This document shows positions 8,429 through 18,600 of a stretch of 64,000 nucleotides of DNA, one piece after another (positions within the stretch are counted from its first letter, which is position 1; each line of letters starts with the position of its first letter). The notes under the pieces were generated by a model that worked only from the letters and a program-made list of their open reading frames with translations, was not told the DNA's origin and did not search any database. Where the stretch lies: NCBI GenBank assembly GCA_030426345.1, contig JAUHYU010000005.1, positions 1 through 64,000 of the forward strand, given 5' to 3'. Source of the stretch: Bacteroidia bacterium (GTDB taxonomy: Bacteria; Bacteroidota; Bacteroidia; Cytophagales; Cyclobacteriaceae). Made by a program: the position numbers and the translations under genes.

Positions 8429-9307
8429 ATGAGCGTACTAGTCAATAAGAATTCAAAGGTATTAGTTCAAGGATTCACAGGATCAGAGGGTACATTTCAC
8501 GCCCAACAGATGATCGACTACGGAACAAACGTAGTCGGTGGAGTTACTCCAGGAAAAGGAGGGAAAGATAAAAAGCATTTGGATAGGCCTGTATTCAATA
8601 CAGTGAGCAAAGCAGTAGAGGTAACGGGAGCAGATGTGAGTGTTATTTTCGTTCCTCCCCCATTTGCCGCCGATGCTATCATGGAGGCAGTAGATGCCGG
8701 AATAAAGGTAATCGTTTGTATCACCGAAGGCATTCCTGTAGCGGATATGATACAGGTCAAAAATCTGATTCAGCGCAAAGACGTAACACTCATCGGTCCA
8801 AATTGCCCGGGGGTTATTACTCCGGGAGAAGCCAAAGTTGGGATTATGCCCGGGTTTATTCATAAAAAGGGAACCATTGGAATTATTTCCCGATCTGGAA
8901 CATTGACCTATGAAGCCGTGGATCAAATAACCAAAGCAGGGCTAGGCCAATCTACTTGTATAGGTATTGGTGGAGATCCGATCATCGGAACAACGACCAA
9001 AGAAGCGGTAAAATTGCTCATGGAAGATCCGGAAACTGAAGGCATTATCATGATTGGTGAAATAGGTGGCAGCATGGAAGCTGATGCAGCTTATTGGGTC
9101 AAGGAAAACGGCACCAAACCTGTTGTTGGGTTTATTGCAGGCCAAACAGCCCCTCCAGGCAGGAGAATGGGCCATGCTGGAGCCATTATCGGCGGTGCAG
9201 CTGATACCGCTGAAGCGAAAATGAAAATCATGAAAGAGTGTGGACTACACGTTGTAGAATCCCCGGCCGATCTCGGGTCTACGATGGTAGCCGCTTTGAA
9301 AGGTTAA
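8429..9307 (+). CDS. sucD: Succinyl-CoA synthetase (ADP-forming) alpha subunit
   Basis: At 292 residues it has the standard length. It has the CoA-binding Rossmann start ([19 protein letters not shown]), the NCPG block ([10 protein letters not shown]) and the phosphorylated histidine in [10 protein letters not shown]. The enzyme interconverts succinyl-CoA and succinate with ATP or GTP formation in the TCA cycle. The beta subunit gene sucC is not in the window, so the two subunits are encoded apart, as is common in Bacteroidota. A strong promoter precedes it and a classic terminator follows 18 bases after the stop, so it is a single-gene transcript. Confidence 0.98.
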   Translation: MSVLVNKNSKVLVQGFTGSEGTFHAQQMIDYGTNVVGGVTPGKGGKDKKHLDRPVFNTVSKAVEVTGADVSVIFVPPPFAADAIMEAVDAGIKVIVCITEGIPVADMIQVKNLIQRKDVTLIGPNCPGVITPGEAKVGIMPGFIHKKGTIGIISRSGTLTYEAVDQITKAGLGQSTCIGIGGDPIIGTTTKEAVKLLMEDPETEGIIMIGEIGGSMEADAAYWVKENGTKPVVGFIAGQTAPPGRRMGHAGAIIGGAADTAEAKMKIMKECGLHVVESPADLGSTMVAALKG

Positions 9308-9325
9308 TTTTTTTCAAGACATGAT

Positions 9326-9358
9326 AAAAAAGGTCGGGATAATTCCCGACCTTTTTTT
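9326..9358 (+). terminator. Rho-independent terminator of sucD
   Basis: The stem AGGTCGGGA / TCCCGACCT with loop TAAT is flanked by an A-run and a 7-T run. This is canonical, and because of the A-run it may also work for the convergent gene at 9411. Confidence 0.9.
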
Positions 9359-9410
9359 GTTTCCTCACTACTCATATACCCCTTTCTGGAGGTCATGGTT
9401 TTTTACTTTT

Positions 9411-10118
9411 TCAGCATCTGGCTACCTTCTTCTTTTTGCCAACTCTTTCCATATCTATTATTTTCTGAATATAGTCTTTGGCTACTGGTACTTTACACGC
9501 AGTTCCTCCCATTTCCACTTTTACTTTACCAATTTCTGTAGCAGCTTGCATGGATTTATCCGTCAATTCAGCAATGTAGGCACCAACTGATATTACAAAA
9601 CCGTTCATGGTGTATCTTACCCTATTTTGGGCGGAATGAATTTCACAGGCAACAGTATCTAGAAGCTGACTATAAGCATCTACCTCTAACGCTTCGTCTT
9701 CCCTTATGCTGGCATAACTTGCTAATGTCGCCCATCCGGCTGCCGCAATCCTTTCTTCTTTTGATTTGATCCACTTAAGCCCAAGGTCAAATCCATGATT
9801 GGTCTCTGCCGCTACCCAAGGAACTGTGAATTCGCTCAAATAATACCAGTACGCTTTGTCCACCCAATCTTCAAGCTGTTCTTTTGTTATTTGATTTTCG
9901 TCAGCCATCAGGCCTGCCAGATACATAGCGTCTGAGTTTCCAGTCTCATATAATGCCAGAGAAAGCTTATGGTCTTTCTTGGTTTTTTTAAGGATTTTCT
10001 TGAGGTCAGCCACTTTCACCCCAAATAGGGGTTCTTTGGCACCGTGCCTTTTCAGCGTTTTTTTGGTCCGCTCATCACCGAATTCTTCCAGTTGCTTTAA
10101 TATCTCAGCTACAGTCAT
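9411..10118 (-). CDS. DNA alkylation repair protein, AlkD-like HEAT-repeat family
   Basis: The 235-residue helical protein matches the AlkC/AlkD-type DNA glycosylase family: N-terminal AEILKQLEEFGDERTKKTL, then FGVKVADLKKILKK, and HEAT-like helical pairs including WAAETNHG and YASIREDEA. AlkD removes positively charged N3/N7 alkylpurines by phosphodiester contact. Many family members of this length are annotated by domain only. It ends KKKKVARC. It lies 3 bp after the stop of the aldose-epimerase gene, so it is probably co-transcribed with sugar genes, an unexpected pairing. The family is confident; activity on alkylated bases is not shown. Confidence 0.85.
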   Translation of the reverse strand: MTVAEILKQLEEFGDERTKKTLKRHGAKEPLFGVKVADLKKILKKTKKDHKLSLALYETGNSDAMYLAGLMADENQITKEQLEDWVDKAYWYYLSEFTVPWVAAETNHGFDLGLKWIKSKEERIAAAGWATLASYASIREDEALEVDAYSQLLDTVACEIHSAQNRVRYTMNGFVISVGAYIAELTDKSMQAATEIGKVKVEMGGTACKVPVAKDYIQKIIDMERVGKKKKVARC

Positions 10119-10121
10119 CAG

Positions 10122-11261
10122 CTATTTGGTTGAAAATGAATAAATCGTCATTGAAACATAATCCTCTCCGGGATTTAGAACTGTGGTTGGGAAGTTTGGA
10201 TGGTTGGGGGAATCTGGAAAATGCTGAGTTTCCAGGCAAATCGATGATCTGGAACCATATGGTTTCCCAGCTTTTCCAATGTCTGGCCCTTGCCCTGTAA
10301 GTGAGTTTGCGGTATATACCTGCAAACCCGGCTCTGTTGTCTTTACTTCCATCACTCGCCCTGTTGATGGATCGTATAATTTAGCCGCCAGCACCAATTC
10401 ACCAATTTTATTTTTCAAAACATAGTTGTGATCATATCCCCCTACAAATTTTAGTTGCTTCTCATCCACATTTATCCTCTCACCTATCCGCGTCATTTTT
10501 CTAAAATCAAAAGGAGTACCCTCCACATTTTTGATTTCTCCCGTAGGAATGGCCGTGGCATCCACCGGCGTAAAAGCATCTGAATTGACCATCAATTCTT
10601 GATTGAGTACATCGCCATTTCCTTCACCAGCGAGGTTAAAAAAGGCATGGTTCGTCACATTGAGCACGGTAGGTTTGTCCGTTGATGCGTGATATTTCAG
10701 TTGTAGTTCATTCTCGTCTGTTACCGTAAAAAATGCCTTCAGTGTCAAATTTCCAGGAAAACCCTCCTCGCCATCTTTGGAGAAATACGTCAGTTCCAGA
10801 TTCTGATCGTCAATCTGCTTAGCATCCCACACCTTGAAGCGGAATCCCTTTGCCCCTCCATGAATGGTGTGCTCTCCATTGTTTTTTGCCAAATGATAGG
10901 TGGAATCATTCAAGGTAAATTGCGCATTGGCAATGCGGTTCGCAAAGCGGCCCATGGTGGCGCCAATCGAAGCCGAACCATTGAAATATCCCTCTGCCGA
11001 TTCATAGCCTAGGCACACATCGCCCAATTCTCCGTTGCGGTCTGGCACAAGGATCGAAACGATCTTTCCGCCATAGTTGGTGATTTGAACCGTCATTCCT
11101 TTGGAGTTTTTCAGGGTGAATAAATCCACCTTTTTTCCATCGTGCATCACTTGAAAATTTTCCCTAAGCACGGGCACATAATTTTGTTTTTCTTCGATGC
11201 AAGACGACACAATGATCGCCAACATTAACCCAATGCCTAATTTGTAAATTTGGATTTTCAT
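10122..11261 (-). CDS. galM: Aldose 1-epimerase (GalM), exported lipoprotein
   Basis: It interconverts alpha and beta anomers of free sugars. GalM hallmarks are the substrate-binding ANRIANAQF, HGGAKGF, the catalytic His in NVTNHAFFNL, GYDHNYVL and the catalytic Glu in CLETQHFPDSPN. I prefer the ATG at 11261 because it gives a clean lipoprotein signal, MKIQIYKLGIGLMLAIIVSSC, with the lipobox Cys at about residue 21; the track start adds five residues. It is therefore anchored in the periplasm or outer membrane and acts on imported or released sugars. It is downstream of the GH43-like and esterase genes on the same strand, which suggests polysaccharide use. Confidence 0.95.
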   Translation of the reverse strand: MKIQIYKLGIGLMLAIIVSSCIEEKQNYVPVLRENFQVMHDGKKVDLFTLKNSKGMTVQITNYGGKIVSILVPDRNGELGDVCLGYESAEGYFNGSASIGATMGRFANRIANAQFTLNDSTYHLAKNNGEHTIHGGAKGFRFKVWDAKQIDDQNLELTYFSKDGEEGFPGNLTLKAFFTVTDENELQLKYHASTDKPTVLNVTNHAFFNLAGEGNGDVLNQELMVNSDAFTPVDATAIPTGEIKNVEGTPFDFRKMTRIGERINVDEKQLKFVGGYDHNYVLKNKIGELVLAAKLYDPSTGRVMEVKTTEPGLQVYTANSLTGQGPDIGKAGKPYGSRSSICLETQHFPDSPNHPNFPTTVLNPGEDYVSMTIYSFSTK

Positions 11262-11314
11262 GGATTTAATATACATTTTTCAGTCTTTTTAATGAACAAG
11301 GTAGTTGATGTCTT

Positions 11315-13177
11315 TCATTCAAATACCACTTTGTCATCTGGTGTAATTTCAAATTTTATTTTAGATAGATAATTGGTATATCCCTTGTCGGGATTTCCTT
11401 GGTAGAAAAGCCACTTTGTGCCATCAGAATCTATAAAGACACCCGGATGGCCGGATTCCGTAGCATTCCAATCCTTAGCACCTCCTTTGGCAAGCACAGG
11501 TTCATCCGAGGTTCGCTTCCAATTTACTAGATCTTTACTCATTGCCAGACCGATCTGCTGACCTTCGTGATTGTATGCGCCTGCATAAAACATATAGAAT
11601 TTTCCATGATCTTCAAAAACCGTTGCCGCTTCAATGCAGTTAATTTCCCATGGTAGTTCCGGTTTTAGCAAAGGTTCCTTGCTAACCTGTTTCCAACTAT
11701 TTCTATCAAATCCTCTTGACATTGGAGCCATGGAAACTCCAAGCATTTGCTGTTTATAGTCTGGCCCGCGAGTTGCCCAATATAAATAGGCACTATTTCC
11801 ATCGATATACACTTCTGCATCTATGGCCCTGCCAGCATTCCAATTGCCCGTAGGAGCAAAAATCGGATTTGTGGTATTGCGTACGAAATTTATTCCATCC
11901 GTAGAAACCGCATGGCAAATTGCATCTTTTGGACCATTGCCATAAGTCTGATAAAAAAGATGCACTTTCCCATCGATCACCTCCGCGTCAGGTGCGCAAA
12001 GTCCTTTTTGCTCATAACCTGCTGCAGGATGGATTTCACCTGCTTTTTTCCAATGATCAAGATCTGTGGAAGTCGCTACACCGATGTGCCAACCGTTTTG
12101 GTTTTCCTTGTCCCCCGGAGGAATGGAATAATACATGTAGTAACTATTGTCGAAATAAACCACCGTAGGGTCTTTTGCATAAGGCCTCCCTTTTCTCGAT
12201 TCATCGCGGTAAAGCATAGGGGTTTCCTTGTGGATAGATTTCAAATTTTCATAAATATCCCTGTCTACTTCAAAGACCGTTCCGTGCCGGATACCATCAG
12301 GCATTTTCAGTTGATCCGATTCATCTGTCCAATTAACGAGATCAGATGATGTCAACAGTCCAAAACTGTGCTTCCTGTATTTATCAAAATAAAGGTGCCA
12401 TTTCCCATGAATTTGAATAGCAGACGGGCCTTCTGCCCAATAATCTCCGGTAATCGTTTTTTCAGGTAAACTATATGGTCCGGTCATGGATTCTGAATAG
12501 ACCAGACTGATGTTTTTTTCCGCCTTCGGTATCTCCGTTTCATTTTTGACAAACATAATGTAGCGATCACCATCTTGCTTGATACTGGCATCGATCACAT
12601 TAAAACCTGGCTCATAAAACAGTTTGGTCTCTGTAAAAGATTTGAAGTCCTTAGTTGTAGTGGCATAAATTCGATGGTTGGTCCTTGCTCCATTTTTTGT
12701 ACTGTTGGCCGTTTCCGGGAATTTATCCAACATGGTCGTAGACCAGTAAATAATAAAATTATCTTCCTGAGGGTTGTAATTTATCTCCGGTGCCCAACAA
12801 TTTTGCACCTGATCTTCATGCTCCATTACGGGAATAGCAATTTGCTTTGACCAGTTGACCAAGTCTTTGGAATGAGCATATCCAATAGTTGTACCAGACC
12901 ACGAAGTAGTCCACACCATGTGAAAAGTACCATTCGGCCCGGTGGTAATACAAGGATCGCGCATGAGCGTGCTTTCTCCTACCAATGGTAAAAGCATGGA
13001 ATTTCCATGGTTTAGGGCTTCCCAATTGTAGCCATCCTGACTGGCTGCCAAATGCAATCCATCTTCGCCATTGCCCATAAAGTACGAAAACAAATATACT
13101 TTGTCAGAGGATTTTGGAGTACATCCAACCCAAGACAAAGCTACTACACAAATGAATATAATGTGCCTAAAACCCAT
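11315..13177 (-). CDS. Tandem GH43-like five-bladed beta-propeller lipoprotein
   Basis: The true start is ATG at 13177, which gives a lipoprotein signal (MGFRHIIFICVVALSWVGC). The longer track ORF would overlap the upstream esterase gene, whereas the ATG leaves a 4-bp gap. The mature protein of about 600 residues contains two glycoside-hydrolase-43/62-like propellers. The first has RDPCITTGPNG, SKDLVNW and NCWAPEINY; the second has AKDPTVVYFDNSYY, TSTDLDHW and RAIDAEVYIDG. Repeated D-W blade motifs and acidic residues in DP and APE/DAE blocks fit the GH43 catalytic triad. Family members cleave arabinose, xylose or galactose linkages. Which propeller is catalytic is unclear. Confidence 0.88.
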   Translation of the reverse strand: MGFRHIIFICVVALSWVGCTPKSSDKVYLFSYFMGNGEDGLHLAASQDGYNWEALNHGNSMLLPLVGESTLMRDPCITTGPNGTFHMVWTTSWSGTTIGYAHSKDLVNWSKQIAIPVMEHEDQVQNCWAPEINYNPQEDNFIIYWSTTMLDKFPETANSTKNGARTNHRIYATTTKDFKSFTETKLFYEPGFNVIDASIKQDGDRYIMFVKNETEIPKAEKNISLVYSESMTGPYSLPEKTITGDYWAEGPSAIQIHGKWHLYFDKYRKHSFGLLTSSDLVNWTDESDQLKMPDGIRHGTVFEVDRDIYENLKSIHKETPMLYRDESRKGRPYAKDPTVVYFDNSYYMYYSIPPGDKENQNGWHIGVATSTDLDHWKKAGEIHPAAGYEQKGLCAPDAEVIDGKVHLFYQTYGNGPKDAICHAVSTDGINFVRNTTNPIFAPTGNWNAGRAIDAEVYIDGNSAYLYWATRGPDYKQQMLGVSMAPMSRGFDRNSWKQVSKEPLLKPELPWEINCIEAATVFEDHGKFYMFYAGAYNHEGQQIGLAMSKDLVNWKRTSDEPVLAKGGAKDWNATESGHPGVFIDSDGTKWLFYQGNPDKGYTNYLSKIKFEITPDDKVVFE

Positions 13178-13181
13178 GAAA

Positions 13182-14120
13182 CTATTTATTGATAACCATG
13201 TCCTGAAGCCAAGCAGCACAGTTTTCCGGCCACATATTATGTGATGTGCCGTCTTTTCTACCAAGGCCATATCCATGCTTTCCACTGTTATAAATATGTA
13301 GTTCTGCAGAAACACCCTTTGCGTGTAGGGCCTCATAAAACCGGATGCTGTTGGCTACAGGAACACCTGTATCGTCAGAAGAATGCGCCAAAAAAGTTGG
13401 CGGGGTTTCTACCGTTACTTGCTTTTCATTGGAAAATCGCAGCATTTGTTCCTTCGACGGATTTTTCCCTATCAAATTTTTCATGGATCCGGAATGCATA
13501 AATTCCTCTGACATACTGATGACAGGATATAGCAATATCATAAAATCCGGGCGACATGTTATTTTTTGAATAGAATCATTGGAGTCTACTATGCCATAAT
13601 CAAAGTGCGTACCGACGGTAGAGGCCAAATGTCCTCCGGCAGAAAAACCCATAATCCCAATCTTGTCCGGCATAATCCCCCATTCTGCAGAATTGTATCG
13701 CACCATCCTGATAGCTCGATGTGCATCAGCCATGGCTACTTCGGAAGTGTCAGTAATATTATCAGAAGTAGGCAATCGGTTTTTCAGCACAACCCCCGCA
13801 ATCCCTAGTTCATTCAACCATTTGGCGACATCGTGTCCTTCGTGCTGTATGGCCAACAGCCTATAACCACCACCCGGGCAAATCACCACGGCAGCACCTA
13901 TCGCTTTTTCCTTTTCCGGCAAATACACCGTAATGGTGGGATCCTGAATATTTCGCACTCTCCCATTTTCTACAATTTCTTCACCAATTATTCCATTAGA
14001 AAACGGAATTTCATCCGGCCAAAGTTTCATGGTCATCGAGTCAGTAGGCATGGTTTTTTGGGCGTTTATTATTCCGAAAAATCCTATTAACATCATAATA
14101 GTTACAAGTAGCTTCATCAT
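13182..14120 (-). CDS. Secreted alpha/beta-hydrolase, carbohydrate-esterase type
   Basis: The 312-residue protein has a signal peptide (MMKLLVTIMMLIGFFGIINAQ). The esterase/lipase fold shows the oxyanion block VVICPGGGYR, the nucleophile elbow GFSAGGHLA, the acid in SSDDTGVP and the histidine in SGKHGYGLG. This pattern is typical of BD-FAE-type esterases that remove acetyl or feruloyl groups from hemicellulose and are often annotated as acetylxylan esterase or wrongly as xylanase. It is the first gene of a leftward unit with the GH43-like and aldose-epimerase genes (gaps of 4 and 53 bp), consistent with side-chain removal from plant or algal polysaccharide. Confidence 0.92.
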   Translation of the reverse strand: MMKLLVTIMMLIGFFGIINAQKTMPTDSMTMKLWPDEIPFSNGIIGEEIVENGRVRNIQDPTITVYLPEKEKAIGAAVVICPGGGYRLLAIQHEGHDVAKWLNELGIAGVVLKNRLPTSDNITDTSEVAMADAHRAIRMVRYNSAEWGIMPDKIGIMGFSAGGHLASTVGTHFDYGIVDSNDSIQKITCRPDFMILLYPVISMSEEFMHSGSMKNLIGKNPSKEQMLRFSNEKQVTVETPPTFLAHSSDDTGVPVANSIRFYEALHAKGVSAELHIYNSGKHGYGLGRKDGTSHNMWPENCAAWLQDMVINK

Positions 14121-14234
14121 GTAGATGGTTTAATTGAACCCGAATATCTGAAATTCAGTGTGGGAATACAATTGGCAAGAAAAATTAATATCATCTCAAA
14201 TACGAATTGTTGATTCAAATAGAATCGCGCACTT

Positions 14235-14786
14235 CTAATTACCCAAAAACTGGTTGTAAGCCATGGAAATTTTATGGATTCTGTCTGACCAAACCTTTCG
14301 CAATGCATATATCTGAACTATGAGAATAAGTATAAACCCACCAATACTCCAGTAATGTCTGTTTTCAATCGACGGAATTGTTGACATAAAGTATCCTAAT
14401 ATCATGGCGATTCCAAAAACGCGCAATGCAATTGAAATGAATGAATACTTGCGCATTCTTTTTAGGTAGTTCTGTAGTGAAAGCTTAATGTTCTGGCCAT
14501 TGACTGGATTGTTAGTGATTTGATATCCAAGCATGTTGTGTACCAATAAAGACACGACAGCAAATACTAGAATGGCATTCCAAAGTACGGACCGAAGGTG
14601 GCCATCGAAAAAATTGTAATACACCGCAAGAAATATGGTGTATGCAACGCTTTCCCAAATTAACTGAATTCTTATCCCTTTCAGGACCGGGTGGTTATTT
14701 ACACCTATCATCTGCAAAAGATTTTCTTTGGTAAATTTCTTGTTGCCTGCTTCTGAATAATCCGATTTTATTGCTTCCAGTTCCAT
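14235..14786 (-). CDS. Membrane protein paired with ECF sigma factor
   Basis: I do not recognise a named family. The 183-residue protein has a soluble N-terminal 45 residues (KSDYSEAGNKKFTKENLLQMI) and about four hydrophobic segments (IQLIWESVAYTIFLAVYY, SVLWNAILVFAVVSLLVH, FISIALRVFGIAMILGYF and IGGFILILIVQIYAL). It lies 85 bp downstream of an ECF sigma gene on the same strand. In Bacteroidota such multi-pass proteins next to ECF sigma genes are common and are presumed to act as regulators or anti-sigma partners. That role here is inferred from position only; there is no ZAS zinc motif. Confidence 0.75.
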   Translation of the reverse strand: MELEAIKSDYSEAGNKKFTKENLLQMIGVNNHPVLKGIRIQLIWESVAYTIFLAVYYNFFDGHLRSVLWNAILVFAVVSLLVHNMLGYQITNNPVNGQNIKLSLQNYLKRMRKYSFISIALRVFGIAMILGYFMSTIPSIENRHYWSIGGFILILIVQIYALRKVWSDRIHKISMAYNQFLGN

Positions 14787-14871
14787 AATGTTTTAAGTTA
14801 ATTGTTATCTGGGCATATAATCCTGCCCTTGTGTATCCTTAATTTGCTCCGGCCATGCCGGTTCCATAAGT

Positions 14872-15351
14872 TTATTTGTTTATAAGTTTCCTGATTTTAT
14901 CCTTAATTCTATTGAGCCGAACACCAACATAATTTTCGCTGATGCCAATGATTTCGCCTATTTCTGAGTAACTCATATCTTCAAGATATAGTGCAACAAT
15001 CGCCCGCTCACCTTCTTCTAGTGTCTTAATAATTGAGAACAGCCTTTCTTCACGATCATCCTCAGAACGCGATTCCTGTATTTCCAAATTTTCAAAATTA
15101 CCGCTGTCAGACATCATGATTTTTGGTTTCCTAAATGTAGCCATCGCGGTATTTAGCCCAATCCGATAAATCCAAGATGATATTTTGGACTTCCCTTGAA
15201 ACCGAGGATATGACTTCCAAAGCTGATATGTGATCTCCTGAAAAAGATCTTCCCGATCCTCTTTCGAATCCCGATATATCCCACATATCTTGTGAATGGG
15301 CCCTTGATGCTGATAAAGTTCTTGCAAGAAATCTTCTTTCATTAAATCCAT
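14872..15351 (-). CDS. ECF-type RNA polymerase sigma factor
   Basis: At 159 residues this is a typical sigma-70 family ECF factor. Region 2 contains DREDLFQEITYQLWKSYPRF with WIYRIGLNTA, and region 4 has a helix-turn-helix (YSEIGEIIGISENYVGVRLNRIKDKI). It recruits RNA polymerase to specific promoters. Start at ATG 15351 (MDLMKEDF). The downstream membrane protein is its likely partner. Targets are unknown; the GH43/esterase genes downstream on the same strand or the divergent 15632 gene are possible but not supported by a visible shared promoter motif. Confidence 0.95.
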   Translation of the reverse strand: MDLMKEDFLQELYQHQGPIHKICGIYRDSKEDREDLFQEITYQLWKSYPRFQGKSKISSWIYRIGLNTAMATFRKPKIMMSDSGNFENLEIQESRSEDDREERLFSIIKTLEEGERAIVALYLEDMSYSEIGEIIGISENYVGVRLNRIKDKIRKLINK

Positions 15352-15491
15352 TGTTGCTGCTCTAAGGGTTCTTTCTGGTCTTCCGGTCTTTCATTAATTT
15401 CTCCATTAGTTGGCTATGTGTTCATAAACTTACAATTGCAGACATATTTATTTTTAAAAGCGACAGACAAGCTTTAACTGTGCCCAACTCC

Positions 15492-15513
15492 AAAAGGCGA
15501 CTTGCGCCTTTTT
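15492..15513. other. Terminator-like hairpin in a divergent gap
   Basis: AAAAGGCG and CGCCTTTT flank the 5-base loop ACTTG and are followed by one more T. It lies in the 280-bp gap between the divergent sigma gene and the 15632 gene, where no transcript end is expected. It might end a small upstream transcript or be part of a leader. I see no other feature in this gap. Confidence 0.3.
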
Positions 15514-15631
15514 AATAAAAATCCTTGCCCCTTTTGTCATAACAGAGAAAGATGATTAATATAGATGTTTGGCAGACATCACAGCTAATGAATGTCAGGT
15601 ATATGGTTGAGAACCTAATTTCCCAAAATCC

Positions 15632-18600
15632 ATGATGATTCAAAATATCCCCTCGCGCCTATATATAGTGGTGATTTTGCTAACTATAATATTTTCCTGT
15701 TCACAAAAAAAACATGCATCAATTCATGAAAGCCCATATGTTGAAATACTGTTCTTGGGTCATGACAGCGAGCACCACAACTCCGAGAAATATTTGCCTG
15801 TTCTTGCTTCCGCACTCATATCCCAGGAGATTCGGTTCACCTACACTTCTGACCTGAATGATCTGAACCCCGAAAACCTAGCTAAATATGATGGATTGGC
15901 CATCTACGCGAACCACGACTCTATCTCCAATTCACAGGAGAAAGCCCTGCTGGACTTCGTGAAATCCGGAAAGGGCATGATCCCCATTCACTGTGCTTCC
16001 AATTGTTTTCAAAATTCTGATACCTATATCAGCATGGTTGGAGGCCAATTTGAATCGCACGACACGGCTACCTTCAAAGGCAAGTTTACTCAGAAGGGAA
16101 AAGAAATGCTAAGTGGCCTATCGGAATTTGAAACCTGGGACGAAACTTATGTGCACCATAAAATAAATCCGGACATTGAATTATGGATTGAGCGAGTGGA
16201 CGGGAGCCACATAGAACCATGGACTTGGACAAACACCTATGGAAAAGGAAGGGTTTTTTATACCGCCTACGGCCATGACGAACGCACATGGTACAATCCA
16301 GAGTTTCAAAAATTGATGGCCCAAGGCATTCTATGGTCCGTCGGTGATGAGATCGCAAAGAAAGTCGCTGACTACAAATTCCCATCGCTCACTTACACCC
16401 CAGCCATTATTCCAAACTACGAAAAGCGCAATCCACCGCTCAAATTGCAGGCTGCACTTTCTCCTGAAGAATCCATGGAAATGACACAGGTTCCTGTTGG
16501 TTTTGAGTTGGAATTATTTGCCTCCGAGCCGGACATCATTAATCCCATCGCCATGAACTGGGACGAAAAAGGCAGGCTTTGGGTCATCGAAACGGTGGAT
16601 TACCCCAACACAGTTCGCAATGAAGACGGCGTTGGCGACGACCGAATTAAAATCTGCGAAGACACAGATCATGATGGCAAAGCAGATAAGTTTACTGTAT
16701 TTGCAGAAAACCTGAACATCCCAACGAGCTTGGTTTTTTCCAATGGCGGCATCATAGTTTCCCAAGCTCCGCACTTCTTATTTTTGAAAGATACAGATGG
16801 CGATGACAAAGCCGATGTCCGCGAGGTTATGATCACTGGCTGGGGTACATTCGACACCCATGCTGGCCCATCCAATTTGCAATATGGATTTGATAATAAA
16901 ATTTGGGGTACGGTTGGCTACTCGGGCTACGCTGGGGTTGTTGATGGAATCCCGATTACTTTCAAGCAAGGCATCTTCAGGTTCGATCCGAATGGCACCG
17001 GCCTGGAGCAACTAACAAAAACTAGCAACAACACTTGGGGATTGGGGTTCTCCGAAAATTTTGATGTTTTTGCCTCCACGGCAAACAATACCCATAGCGT
17101 ATTTATGGGTATTCCAAACGCATACTTGCAAGATGTGAGAGACCTCCCTGACAATGGCAGCAAGAAGATTGATGGGCATTATGCCTTTCATCCCATCACA
17201 CAGGAAGTACGCCAGGTAGATGTTTTTGGTGGGTTTACTGCAGCAGCAGGACATCATCTCTACACGGCCAGAAACTTCCCGAAAGAATATTGGAACAGAA
17301 TTGCATTTGTTTGCGAACCGACTGGCAGGCTCATTCACAGAGCTATTTTGGAGGAAGATGGTGCAGGGTTTAAAGAGCAAGACGGTTGGAACCTCGTTGC
17401 CAGTCACGACAACTGGTTTGGGCCTGTGCAGGCAGAGGTTGGGCCTGATGGAGCTGTTTGGTTTGCCGACTGGTACAATTTCATTATCCAGCACAACCCT
17501 ACCCCACCCGGCTTTGAAAACGGCCCGGGCAATGCCCACATCAACCCTCTGCGCGATCGCCAACATGGCCGGATTTACAGATTGGTCTATAAAGGTGCAA
17601 AACATTACGAGCCAATTTCCTTGTCAAAAGAAGATCCTCAAGGTTTGATCCATGCCTTGAAAAACGACAACCTCTTTTGGAGAATGCACGCGCAACGCCT
17701 GCTTATTGAGCGTGGAAGTAATGATGTCGTTCCAGAACTCTTGGCCATCATCCGCGATGGATCTGTGGATGAAATCGGAATCAATCCCGCCGCGATCCAT
17801 GCCCTATGGGTTTTGGATGGATTGGGTATTATCCAAAAAGAAATGGACAGAAACCTGGTAAAAACAATCGTTGGCGCATTGAACCACTCCTCCGCCGGAG
17901 TTCGCAAGGCAGCAGTTCAGGTGTTGCCAAAAACGACTTGGGCTACTTACGGCATTTTGGAATCAGGGATGTTGTATGACCCTGACAAGCACACCCAGCT
18001 CGCGGCCATTTTGGCCATTTCTAAAATGCCCGCTTCGGAAAGGGTTGGCAATGAAATGTATAATTTGAGTTTGAGGAAAGATGTAGAAAGTGACACATGG
18101 CTATCCCAGGCAGTTTATATCGCAGCAACAAAACATCAGGAAGGATTTACCGAGGCGATCTTCGCAAACCAACCTGCCTTGCTTTCCAATGAGCAAAAAT
18201 CATCCAAAAATCCATGGGATTCTTCACTGGATATTTCCGATTGGGGAAGTGTGGAAGTTCCGGGCTTATGGGAAGGTACGGAGATCGGCGATGTTGATGG
18301 CGTTATCTGGTTTAGAAAAGAAATAAACCTACCAAAATCCATGGATGGTCAGGTGGCAAACCTGAGTTTGGGGCCAATTGATGATTCTGACGAAACTTGG
18401 GTAAACGGTATAAAAGTTGGCGGAATTGAAGGCAAGTTCGATGCATTCAGAAGCTATATAATTCCAACCGGGGTTTTGAAAACCGGAACGAATACCATCG
18501 CAGTTAAAGTCACTGATACTGGCGGCGGTGGAGGCTTCTGGGGCAAACCCGGAGAAATGGGATTGATGGTTGGGGATAATATTTTTCCTCTTGCAGGACA

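Noticed and set aside
11315-13336. 673-residue version of the GH43-like protein
   Set aside because: The extra 53 residues overlap the esterase gene; ATG at 13177 gives a proper lipoprotein signal.
17012-17605. Long minus-strand ORF of 197 residues
   Set aside because: It is antisense to the propeller domain of the 15632 gene and has no recognisable motif.
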